Source: Marchantia polymorpha subsp. ruderalis (taxonomy: Eukaryota; Streptophyta; Marchantiopsida; Marchantiales; Marchantiaceae). From it: a DNA stretch of 64,000 nucleotides. Location: NCBI GenBank assembly GCA_037833965.1, contig AP031352.1, positions 12,194,501-12,258,500 on the forward strand, read 5' to 3'. The notes below the pieces were generated by a model. The model saw only the letters and a list, made by a program, of their open reading frames with translations, searched no databases and had not been told where the DNA came from. Positions 25,905 through 36,745 of the stretch are shown piece by piece. Position 1 is the stretch's first letter, and every line of letters starts with the position of its first letter. A program made the translations under genes and the position numbers.

Positions 25905-27766
25905 CTACACTAGCAGCCGCTTAATCACACGGCAGGAGGCCCACACAGCCATCATGGCAGCTCGAACAATCACAGGACTTTTGTACAGCCTGCAGCAACC
26001 AAGCCCAACATTCTGCATCAGACACGATAAAATTTATCCTGAAGGACGACTCGCAAGATATAGGAGAGCAAAATGACTAAGACTTACTCGGCCGCAGTGG
26101 CTCCCCACGACGCTGCAGAATACACGAACTTCCCGCAGTTCCATAGCTTCCGCAGCTTCCCCTTCCTCTCCAGATCTGTGAAGGCTTGGCTAATTGCTGC
26201 AACATTCCCAAAAAATAACGATAAGAAAACGAAAGTGTATCTGAAAACTACAAAACAGTCGAGCGGCAAAACAACGACATGACAAGGTCGTGAGCGTACC
26301 TTTCTGTAGCTCTTGAGGAGACATTGCCTGGAAGTCCAGTACACGCAAACGTCAGACTGATGCACACGAGATACACTTATGCATACACTCCGTCAGCAAC
26401 GGAAGCGCCACGGGAGGAGGAATCGAGGGCAATTTCCAAAAAAAATACTCCGGAGAGATTTTACAGATTATTTGCACAGGACTAAGGGCCGTGGAAACAG
26501 GAACAGGTTGCGAGGAAACAATGGCGGCTGACCAGATTGTACTTTTCAATCCAGATACATTGGCAAAAGAGCAAATGACACATGGTGAAATATTCCCAAA
26601 CCATAACATCAGCACAACACAGCCCTTGAATCCAGAAACTGGATATTCAAAGGCGCTACCTTTGGAGAAGATGAAGTTTAATTTACGATGTAAGAACATG
26701 ACGGCAACAAAACTTGAGCTCTCCGTACTTGCCTTAGTTTGAGGGTTGGAAGAGATGTATCGAGCCATGAAACTCGCAATACCATCTACAATATCTTCCT
26801 GAGTAACAACGACGAATGCATCTTGTCCACACTGATCCCCCTCCTCTTTAAGCTCCTCGTCAGTCAAGTCGTTATCCGTAACCATCAGCCATGAACTCGG
26901 ATCATCTGAAATGAAGTACTCAGAATTAGACACTTCAGACATCAACGCGCCTGGAAATGTGAAACACTCAACGACATGTCCGCTCATGGTACTCGATGGT
27001 CACACTTGCAGAATGCGCCTAAAATATTCATACTAGAATCAGTACCGCAAAGAACCATGTTCAGTCCAACCTGCAACGCTGACAACCATTCCGTCTGGTG
27101 ACTTGGAGTCTTCGCTGCAGTTCGTTAACTTCGACAAAAACTCTGGCGAGTCTACTTTTTTCTTCAGTCGCGCGTATAACTGCTAAAGCAACATTCACAG
27201 AGAAGGTGCAGAATATAAGTCACTGTCCTGTCGGAAACCAGGAGAATGAAGAGTTGCAGGAATCCCAGGACATTCAACCAGGATCGACTTAGGTTTTCAT
27301 CTTACATGGTAGCATGGAATGGGCAAAAACTGCTGTACTTAAGATTTACTGTAAAAATGTTGGATATGTTATCTCACGAGGAGAATGTAAAGGACCACAC
27401 AAGGTGAAAGTCTCAGGATGCAAGGTGCGTGAGAACTCTCGTGAAAACTTGAAACTAGTAGATTCATGCATCCAGATGGTTCGCAATTCAGTCAGATTCG
27501 GAGCGAGAACCGACCTCAGAAGGAGTTTCCTGACTGCTTCGCGAGTGCATCCCGTCCAGAGCTTTCTGATACTCCTCGAGTTGAGCACGCAGGCGCTGAT
27601 TTTCCAGTCGCTGCTGCTCCAAAGCATCTTCGACCTGCAAAATCTCCTTCTCGCGAGCGACGACATCCGGAGAATGATCATGATGACGCTTTTCCAAGGC
27701 GGTCTTCGCCACGCCCGCGACTCCTTCCACAACCGCCACCGCCACGGTCAACCCTTCTCCGTGCAT
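25905..27766 (-). CDS. Plant-specific protein of unknown function, tandem paralogue A, 6 exons
   Basis: Six minus-strand exons, 27766-27515, 27179-27071, 26905-26733, 26327-26300, 26196-26088 and 25989-25905, give 251 aa with consistent phases (0, 1, 0, 1, 2). The N-terminus MHGEGLTVAVAVVEGVAG is followed by a predicted coiled coil (about residues 39-70, EDALEQQRLENQRLRAQLEE). The middle has LYARLKKKVDSPEFLSKL, DDPSSWLMVTD and EDIVDGIASFMARY (157-170). The C-terminal half (KLRKLWNCGKFVYSAASWG, LYKSPVIVRAA) is helical and fairly hydrophobic. The family is conserved in land plants; its role is unknown to me. Exon 4 is only 28 nt. Intron 3 begins GC rather than GT (AAG then GCAAGT), a recognised plant donor variant. 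Paralogue B lies 4.1 kb to the right on the same strand. Confidence 0.9.
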
Positions 27767-30099
27767 CCTGCCCTTCCTCCGATCGCCCGCCCAATCCGTC
27801 CTTCGTCGACGGCGCTGCCTCAATTCGCTCCAACTACCGACTACACAGCCAGAGGAGAACCCATGCTCACCGATCCCGCACGAAGCGCCCACCAATTCCA
27901 CCTACATACTCCCAATTCTCAAAGCCGCCCTAACCTCCGTGGCCTCCTGAGCTCCGTAAAACAGTCCGACCCAGTGGCCGGCATTCCGACCTCCGTCACT
28001 TCTCGGATTCTCTCGTCGTCGACCAACTGGTTCTCAAATCAAGGCCAATCAATCAATCGTCCATCGGACCTGCACTCGCTCGACTATCAGCACGTCACGG
28101 CAGAAGTGAAGACACTGGAATTCATTGCCCACCGAAACCCCGAAAGACAGACACCAGAGGTAAGAAGATGAAGAGAAGAAGACGAGAAGAAGAGTGGCTA
28201 GGAAATGGAAGAAGAGGATTCTGAGAAAACGGAAGAAGAGAATTCCGAGGGAGGAGGTTTCACCATGGATAAGAAGAAGGGAGCGAAGACGAGAGAGGAG
28301 GGGAGAAGGCAAAAGGTTGATGCCGAAAGCGTGGAGACGGTCGGTCGAGACAGTTGCTTCGCTTGACTAACCCCCTGCCTCCCTCCCTCCCTCGAGGAGA
28401 GGGGCTGCTGGCAGCGAGGAGGGAAGGACAGACGAACAAGGCACCCGCGCGGACAAGCGCCAGTGCAGGCTCTGCAAGCACACGCAGCGTCTGGCGCGGC
28501 GGCAGGGCTTGCAGGCCCGGTCTGGGGGCTTATTCTCTTGGCGCTCTTTCCACACGCACCACTCTTCTACTCCTGTACTCCACGATCGACGGGGGCTGCG
28601 GTGGGGCTGTGGGGCCACTCCCACCGCTTGCCTTCCTCCACTCGACCTCCAGATATAGCGGGGCTTGGGGCTAACTTCAGGAAGCCCTTCTTTACCCCTC
28701 ATGTTCCCCTTGCGTACCACCTTCTCCATCAGTGGTAAGAGGCGGTTTGTCACACGATGGTGGCAAATTCTGTTTTCCAGCGTGCGTGCGTACAGTCCAG
28801 TTTTCCCCATGAAATCTCCGCAAGTAACCGGTGTTTCATCAAGCTTTCTCTTCTGCACGAACGGTGACGTCCAAAAACTTACCTCACAACCTGAAGAGTG
28901 ATTGATGGAAGGATGTACATTCTTCCATCATTAAGAGTAAGAGGATGGGAAGACTTAAGGAGAGGCATAGATGGTGTTTACTCTGGTATGAGGATTGAGT
29001 GCTCGGCTGGCTGGCTGTTCAGTGGATTATTCAGCTGTGCATAAAATGGTTTTCTGGCCTGGACCACAAATGATCTGATTCCGAACACAAAAGAGTGTTG
29101 GACCTCAATAAACGAAGTGAAGCTCGAGAATCATGCCAAGCTCGCGGTTTTGTGATAGACGACTGATAGTCCTGGCAACCGTCTCCCGGACAAATATGCA
29201 ATTTCCAGAGCTCAATTAAGTTCCGTTAAACCTTGATATGACGCATTAATTAGAGGTAGGGTTGGTCAGAAGTTGTAGTGTCGTGGATGGTTTCTTTCAT
29301 TCGTTATGGTGTCGGCTTCTCACAATGGGAGAATCTTGTTGCGAGGTTTTCAACACCGACCTCGAATGAGGCTTGTGAGGAAAGTAGGAAACGATAGCAA
29401 AATGCAACTAGAGTGCCAGCAGCTTTGAAAGAAAACGGGTGAGATGTTCTTCTTGTCCGTCCATTTCGCCCCAATTGATTTAATTCCGGATTATTTTACT
29501 TTTACTTTTTTTCTGAAAACTGTCCATGGTGCTCATTGGGAAACGACCAGAACACTTCTTGCTGCTTCTTGAGACAAACTGTGAGCAGGAAAATGACCTT
29601 GTAGGATACAGATTTCAGATATGCAAACGAGTCTCAACCAAAGTTCCACACAGAATTGTGGAGGTGCTGAAGAGAGGGACACATTGTACACCAGACTGTA
29701 GAAAATAACTTTACAACCTTACCCGCTAACATAAGCCGACAAGAGAAAACTGCTATGTTACAATGAGTACAAATCGTAAGGCCAGGCCATCTGATGCCAG
29801 TGGGTCTTGAATATGAGGGTTTCCTCGAGGAAAAAAATTGAGCAATGCATATAGACAGTACAATTTGACCTGATGTGTCATCTTTTTTTGAGAAGCTACA
29901 TGTACACTTTGTGAAGCAACTAGAGAGGCCTCATTTCACTAAACAAATACCTGGTGATGTTTCTGATGTTTAACCCAGTTCGATGCTGTTATGTACACAA
30001 ACAAATTACCAAAAACGTCGAACAGTTCTGTACATGTGTGATACTGCTATAGGTCACCATGCAATTTGATGGAGACGAACATAACGTAGGTGTTCCGGA
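27767..30099. other. Spacer between the tandem paralogues
   Basis: The first 700 bp or so are the promoter and leader of A. Short matches to the region upstream of B (for example around 28130 versus 32230 and 28450 versus 32570) show that upstream sequence was duplicated along with the gene. The remainder, 28900-30099, includes the 3' flank of B. No further gene recognised. Confidence 0.55.
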
Positions 30100-31907
30100 C
30101 TACACGAGAAGCCTCGCAACCACGCAGCAAGAAGTCCACACAGCCATCGTCGCAGCTCGAACAATTACTGGATTTTTGTACAGTCTGCAGCCAACACGGC
30201 ATACAATCTGGGTAAGAAAGAACACAAAGTTGATCCTGAATGACGTCTCAGACATGAAAATATAACGAGAAAAAAAGAAACTCACCCGACAGCAGTAGCT
30301 CCCCATGAAGCTGCAGAGTACATGAATTTGCCACAATTCCACAGCTTCCTCAACTTCCCTCTCCTCTCCAGATCTGTAAAGGCTTGGCTAATTGCTGCAC
30401 CATCCAAAGACACAAGTGTAAGCACACGAGAAGGTCAACTGGCCAACCCGACACATACCTGAAAACAGCACAAAATGACCTGGAAAGTCGTGGGTAGTAC
30501 CTTTCTGTAGTTCTTGAGGAGTCATCGCCTGCAAGTCCAATACACGAAGTTAAGCTCCAAGTTAAGCTACAGATGATTATCATGCAAATACCAATTCATG
30601 CTGGGAGACGGGAATGTCCCAATGTCACGTCAAAAAATCAGGAAACAAGCTTTCTAACCATCCTCCGATACCAAAGCAGGATAAGGTTAACCGTTTGATC
30701 CATTGAGCTGATTCAAAGGCGACAGCTCTAGTTGTCGAGAAAATTGGATCAAATCTAAGAACGAAAGAATAACAACAAAAGCCAACTTGATCTCAGCATG
30801 CCCCACCTTAGTTTGAGGAATAGAAGAAATGTATCGAGCCATGAAACTCGCAATACCATCTACGATATCCTCCTGAGTTATAACGACATAGCCATCTTGT
30901 CCCAACTCATCCCGTTCCACTTTGAGTTCCTTTTCGGTCAAGTCTTTATCCGTTACCACCAGCCATGAACTTGGATCATCTGGAATGAAATATTGAGAAT
31001 AAGAAAACTTGAACGTAATTAACATTGAGAACATCTGCTCCATCCCATTCAAGAACACGAGCTCCTCACCCTCAACGGAACAAAGAATGCTGCGAAATAG
31101 GCACGCATACGTATGCTAGGCTGGAGTTTTACACACACTGGCCATAGAAACAATAAATATGACTCATGAACAAACCTGCAGTGTTGACGTCCATTCGCTC
31201 TGGTGACTTGGAACCTTCGCTGCAGTCCGCCAACTTGGACAAAAACTCTGGAGAATCGACTTTCTTTATCAAGCGTTGATATAACTGCCCAAACAACAAA
31301 TGGTGAAGACGCTATGTCAAATCTTCTGCAAAAGAAAATTGACAGCATTCTGCAAGGGGAAATTGAAAAGGCTCGAGCTAGTAAAAGTATGGCCGATGCT
31401 TTTGATCGAGCAGCCTCCGGGCAATTTCAAGACCAGGTGATGAGGCAAGAATTTGGCTTCAGATGATGAAAATGTGGGCTTTTGTCATTATGGATAAAGT
31501 TGTGATTCCTGGGGAGACTACGAGGGCCCACAAGTGGATGGAGGCCTGTGGGGAATTATTCTCGGTTGTTCAAGAATGCACAGGTTGGAGAATCAAAGAC
31601 GAGAAAAGATCCACACATCCTGATGGTCGGCGTTCCCGCCAGACTCCGAGCACGAGCCAACCTCAGAAGTGTCATCCTGTTCGCCTCGCACTTGCATGTC
31701 CTCCAGAGCTTTCTGATACTCTTCCAGGCGTGCACGCAGTCGCCGATTTTCCTCTCGCTCCTGCTCTAAAGCGCCTTCGGCTTCCGAGAACTCCTTATCT
31801 CGTGCCACTGCGTCTCGCGATTTATCGTGGCGCCTCTCCAACGCTGCCCATGCCACATCTGCAACTTCCACCACCGCCACCGCCACGGATAACCCTTCTC
31901 CGTGCAT
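30100..31907 (-). CDS. Plant-specific protein of unknown function, tandem paralogue B, 6 exons
   Basis: Six minus-strand exons, 31907-31662, 31284-31176, 30979-30807, 30528-30501, 30394-30286 and 30184-30100, give 249 aa. Exons 2-6 are exactly as long as in paralogue A (109, 173, 28, 109 and 85 nt); exon 1 is six bases shorter (246 against 252). The conserved blocks are all present: MHGEGLSVAVAVVE, the coiled coil with EQEREENRRLRARLEE, KKVDSPEFLSKLADC, DDPSSWLVVTD, EDIVDGIASFMARY and LYKNPVIVRAA. Unlike A, intron 3 has an ordinary GT donor (AAG then GTGGGG). The frame is intact throughout, so both copies look functional. Function unknown; the tandem arrangement points to a local duplication with divergence since. 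Confidence 0.9.
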
Positions 31908-32470
31908 CCTACCTTGAGTTCTCGATCAAATGATCTGTCTTCCTTCGAAGTCCTTCGAAATTCGATACAATTCCAGACCACGGAGCCCAAACGAACCCTG
32001 CCCACGGCTCTGGCAAAGAGAGGGAGAGAGAGAGAGAGATAGAGCAGATTTCCGAATTACCGTCCCCCGATTGGGGCTACCACATACTCGCTCTGATTGC
32101 GGTGCCACACCCCACCGCCACCTAAAAGTCGAAAACCCGACGAAGACCCAGTGATAGCATCCGTCACACGAGAAATTCACAACCTCCTGGGACAGAAATC
32201 AATGCAATTCGCAATCGCAAAACGAAGCGAAAGCAGAACACCAGAAGCCCGACGAAAGAGACCGACTGAAGCCCCGGCTAGACAACAACAACAACAAGGA
32301 GGCAGGGAAGGGGCTTCCGAGAGAGAAGAAAAGAGAGATGAGAGTGAAGAGGATTACAGTATACACAAGCAAAACGTAAGAGGCTCGGAAGAGGAGAATT
32401 AATGTTGAGCAAACAGAAGAAAGGAAGGATGGGATGAAGAAGACGGCGGTCGAGGGCGGTGCGTGGCTTT

Positions 32471-32497
32471 GGGCTCGGGCTTGGGCTTGGGCTTGGG
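32471..32497 (+). repeat. GGGCTT repeat, G-quadruplex motif
   Basis: Five GGG runs spaced by CTC or CTT on the plus strand, about 565 bp upstream of the paralogue B start codon. Confidence 0.85.
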
Positions 32498-32956
32498 TCG
32501 AGTCGCTTGGAACAAGCGACGGAGGGAGGGAGGGGCTGGGCCCCGGGAAGCAGGGAAAAGCAAGGCGAGACCGGACAAGCGGCCGGCGCAGCTAAAATAA
32601 TCAGCCACGCAGCCTCGGCTATTTTGGCGTATCTGAGGGGGCTAGTAGCGAAAGAAAACGTCGGGGCATGGACGCAAAGAGCGAAGCACCGCACCTCGAC
32701 ACGCCGTGCCGCCAAAGAGAGCAGAGGGCCTGGAGTACGAAGGGAAGAAGCCCCACCGGCGTACGTAGCGCCCGAGGGAGGGAGAGAGGAGGAGGCGAGC
32801 CCCTCCCTTACCCCCAACCCCACCCCCCATCGCTTGGCGTGATGGGAGTGATTGAGATCTCGAATAGCGCTAGCGTCAAAAGAAATACAGTGAGGGCCTA
32901 AAGAGTGCGAGCGAGCGAGCAGGCGACGAAGGGGAAGCAAGGAAGGAAGGAAGGAC

Positions 32957-33003
32957 GGGAAGGGGGGCTGGGGCTGGGGCAGGGAAGGGAAGGGGAAGGG
33001 GAA
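32957..33003 (+). repeat. G-rich tract, G-quadruplex motif
   Basis: Successive G-runs of three to six bases with short AA, CT or CA spacers. Confidence 0.75.
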
Positions 33004-35215
33004 AGGGAAAGCAAAGCGACCGGAGCGAGAAACGACGAGAGCGGAGTTGCCCCGTGCGGTCTGCCTGCGTGCCTGTCGGTCGTGCGGTCGGTCGGTCGCT
33101 GTTTGAATCGGTGCTTGCGTACATGCCAACTTTCGGCAACGCAGCGAAAGATTCCAGACGCAGAGTTTTTTCTGACGTGCTTATTTCAGGTGGGTTGCAT
33201 TCGCTCGCTCGTCCGTCGGGAGGTCTAGTAAAGGTAGAGAGGTAGAGGTCGAGGTCGAGGTTGAGCCTCGAGCGTCGAGGTGTTAGATGTGAGCGTGGTT
33301 ACTGCGATTCTCGACAGCTGACTTTAGAAAGGCGTGTGCGGTCGGTCGGTCCGCCGAGGCTGCTCGGCAGTGGAGTAGATTTTGCGTACGGAAGAATGTC
33401 GATCGACGTTCGATTGTCGCGACTTCGGGTTGCGAGTCATTGGCGCCGGGGGGGATGCGAGGCTCAGCTCTAGTGGAAGCACTGGGGTCTTTGTTTTTGC
33501 GGACGAGATTAGCAGAATGGTGAGATTGTCGTCGGTCGTCGGTCGTCTGGGTCTCCGAAGCTCAGAAGATAGCCGCAGAGATGCTCCCGCACCCGCACCC
33601 GAAAGCTCGTAGCCCAGGTCAGTGACGAGGAGGCCGGCGAGCTTTGGGCGACCGAAATGCTTTGCTCGTCGCCCGAATTCGAGTTGTCCCTCGGCGCCCT
33701 CGCTCGCTCGCTCCGCAATGCGTCCGTGTTTCACTCGCGTCACGCTCATGCTGCCGCCGGCGCATCAGTTGGTGCAGCGGTGGCCAGCCCGTGATCGAAG
33801 AGGCCTGGCTTCTTGGACTTTTCTTTTGCCGAGGCAAAGAAATGTCGAAGTTTTTTGCCACTTGCTTTGATGCTCGATGCGCCATCGACGAGAAGACCAC
33901 ACGAGCAATTTCGCTCCTGTGCTTCCGTTTCTCATTCTCAGTTTCCAGTGACCGCAATAAAATGCTCTTCTTCGCGTTGGCTCTGCCGGCGGATCGCCAG
34001 GCTCGCTCGACTCTCTCCGCCCGATGCCTTCGATCCTGCCTCCTTCCTGTTCCCCATTGCCCGGGCCTTCTTATCCAAGAACAGCTTCTGTCTTGCTGCA
34101 GCGAAATTCCTCTCATATCCATCAGGACATGCTTGCGGAAGTTGTAGCTTGTGCAGAGAGACAGACGGGCCTTGTCGTGCACCGGATGCTGAAAGTGTTC
34201 TTCCTCTCGGGGATCAAGTGTCTTGTCGTATTTGCAACTGTGCATTGAGGTCCATATCCCTACCGCGTTGCCAAAAAGCTTTGAGCAGTGATCGCTGCTG
34301 CTGCTGCTGCCGCCTCTGTCCTAGTTGTCTGATTGCCAGTGGCGTGCTCGGACTGGTAGCCCTTCGATGAGAGGATGCCCGCTCGTACGTCGGTATGTAC
34401 ATTTGCCTGGGCGCTGGGAATTCCGTGCGGCCGCTTTCTGTCAATCTTGCTGCTGCGAAGACGTGGTTGATCTGACCTCTGAACGCCACAACTGATCCCA
34501 ATGTGCGATGTCTGTCAGACCTTTGTGCCGTGAGAATGCAAATTGTACAGCGACGACTAATCTTGGCTGTTGTCAATCATGTGGCAGGAGAGGAGTGAAC
34601 TGTAGTCTGTACAGTTCTCGACGCCAAGAATCTGAAAGATTCTCGCAATGAACCTTGGACAGCAAATGGTTTTCCCGGTACGTTCCTTCGCCCAGTCGAG
34701 AGATCTCCAGCACGCTTTCCCTTCCTTCACTGCGCTGCGACCACGCCCGGTTACCATCCCCACTGGACTCGGCCTGCTTGCGATGTGTCTACCCAATTGT
34801 GTATCTCGCTTTGAAGTTGCTTTGAGGTTACTGCCTTTCTCATGCGTATGGTGAAAACCAACGAAGAATCCCTGAAGTCGTAAACCTAGCAGCAGCTCAA
34901 GCCTTCGACTGAATCAACCCCCTGTTCCGCTCCCACTGTGCCTGTGAATTAGCTCGTTGTGGGTAATGCTCTTGTCGAATCATTCGTGTTCCCAAGCTCA
35001 GGTCTTCATTGGATCCCCTTTCTTGCATGCTCCCTCCGTGCATTGAAGTCCCGCCTGCCAATCTCCAGTGCCTGATGTAGGAAATCTGGTGAATTCCCAA
35101 CACTTCGTCTGTAAGTGTAATCCACATCGAGCAAGCATCGAACGTTTGTTTAGGTCGTGAGCCTTGTCATCGTTTGTGGGTTCGGACGTTGAGGATTTTA
35201 AAAGAAAACGGGAGC

Positions 35216-36745
35216 ATGGCCACCGTGAGTCCCGCAACTTTTGCTCTGATGTGATTTCCATGGGCTACTTGTGCAGGTGCTGGCAGGAACGATAGACGAG
35301 GCGACCAGAGAGAGGTTACTTGCGGAGCATCTGGCTTCAAACTTGCAGAACAATTCGCTCTCGACCGCTCTTGCCAATGCCGGATTCATTCCAGCCAACG
35401 CTTTTATAAACTTGTATGTGCCTCTTAAACCTGGAACCGTAGATTTTAGAGCATCTCCAGAGAGTGAGTGACGCCAGTGCTGTCGCAGGCGAGAGTTTTG
35501 TTAGTGCAATGTCCTCACTCGGCCCTTTGTATGAATACCTCGTGATGATAGTTTAACTTTAGACAAAGCCCAGAAGGTTGTTTGGAGGTCGAGGGATGCG
35601 GACATGTAGACACCATACACGGTCTCGCCACAATCAGTATAGGAGACGTAACTCGTAGTCGAGAGAGGACAAGGACGTTTCTCTAATACAGCTGGAGAGG
35701 ATCTTATTTCTGCAGATCGACTCCAGGAGCAGTTGTCAATCACACCATCAATTTATTGAGGGCACCGGTCGCTTCTTTGGCTCAATCCATCGGTTTGCAG
35801 AATACAGCAGCTGTCGTCGGTCATCACCTCGGCCTCAAAGCTGCCGGATTACCTCTAAACAACAGGTTGCAAGTGCCAAATGTGGGCATTAACCATAATC
35901 TGGGACTGAATTTACCAGTGGGGGCCAACCCTCACCATTACATTACAGCATTACCCGGCATCGGCATAAACATGGGCCCTAAAGCTCCCGGAGTGAATAT
36001 GAATAACTCAACTATGGGATCGAAGGTTCCTGGACCAGGTGTGGGCAGCAGCAGCAGCATGAACACGAGGTCACCTGGATCGAGCTCGAGCAACAACAAC
36101 TTAGCTTCCAGGTTAGCAATGGCTGGTGGTCCTCAAAACATGATGCAAAGAGTAGGTCACCCGGGTTTAATGCGGACTGGATCATGGCAAGCGCCTCCTC
36201 AATCTGCCGGGATCCACATGGGTATACCCCAGGCCAATGCGACGCATATGACTGCGTATCCTAGCCACCAAAGAACTGCTGTCCAAGGTGTTTCTGGATA
36301 CCCTCAACAGAAACACAAGTCGTTGGGTCCGACTTACTTGGATGACTTTAAACAAGGATTCCCTTCCAAAGGCCTGTCTGTGCTCCAAAATCGCTGGTGG
36401 GGTAGTGCAGAGCCGAGCAAACGTGCGGAGGTTTCTGAAGGGACAGAGAAAGACACATCGCATGCCCTCAACGCAGGAGGGACGAGTTGTAAAGGTGCCG
36501 AAGCTGACAGGACAATTCATGCGAAAGTTGCAGACGAGAAAAGCAAGGAAATTTTGAGTTCTTGTGCCAAACTGTCCGCAATACGCAGAAGGGCTTCCGA
36601 CGGCGGGAGGAGTGCTCTACAACTTGCCGTCAGCAGAGGATATGGAGTGCAAAAAATTGGACATCAACAATCCAAGGCACTTCAGTTTGTCTTCGGTAAC
36701 TCATTGCCAAAGCAGTGGTCAGCTGCACTTGTGAGCAGTGACTGA
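35216..36745 (+). CDS. Unrecognised plant gene, 3 coding exons in the proposed model
   Basis: Proposed exons are 35216-35224 (ATGGCCACC, then donor GTGAGT), 35277-35413 (donor GTATGT) and 35716-36745, giving 391 aa with phases 0 and 2. Exon 2 encodes DEATRERLLAEHLASNLQNN and SLSTALANAGFIPANAF. Exon 3 is a low-complexity region rich in Gly, Asn, Pro, Ser and Met (GINMGPKAPGVNMNNSTMG, SSSSMNTRSPGSSSSNNN). It is followed by a more ordered C-terminus (SLGPTYLDDFKQGFPSKGLS, RRRASDGGRSALQLAVSRGY). I recognise no domain. The composition suggests a disordered regulatory or nucleic-acid-associated protein, but that is only inference. The frame is open upstream of the proposed ATG, so the true start may lie in an earlier exon. 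The long exon 3 frame is the firm part. Confidence 0.65.

Larger units (their letters stand above)
31908..35215. other. Divergent intergenic region with G-rich repeats
   Basis: Separates paralogue B (minus) from the unrecognised plus-strand gene at 35216. It holds the promoter of B, a GGGCTT repeat at 32471-32497 and G-rich runs at 32957-33003. Overlapping long frames occur on both strands at 33619-34370; they reflect GC-rich sequence and show no domain. A possible 5' UTR intron acceptor ending TTTAG is seen at about 35153. Confidence 0.5.

Noticed and set aside
33619-34370. Long frames open on both strands
   Set aside because: Mutually overlapping, no recognisable family, no splice partner; best explained by GC-rich leader DNA.
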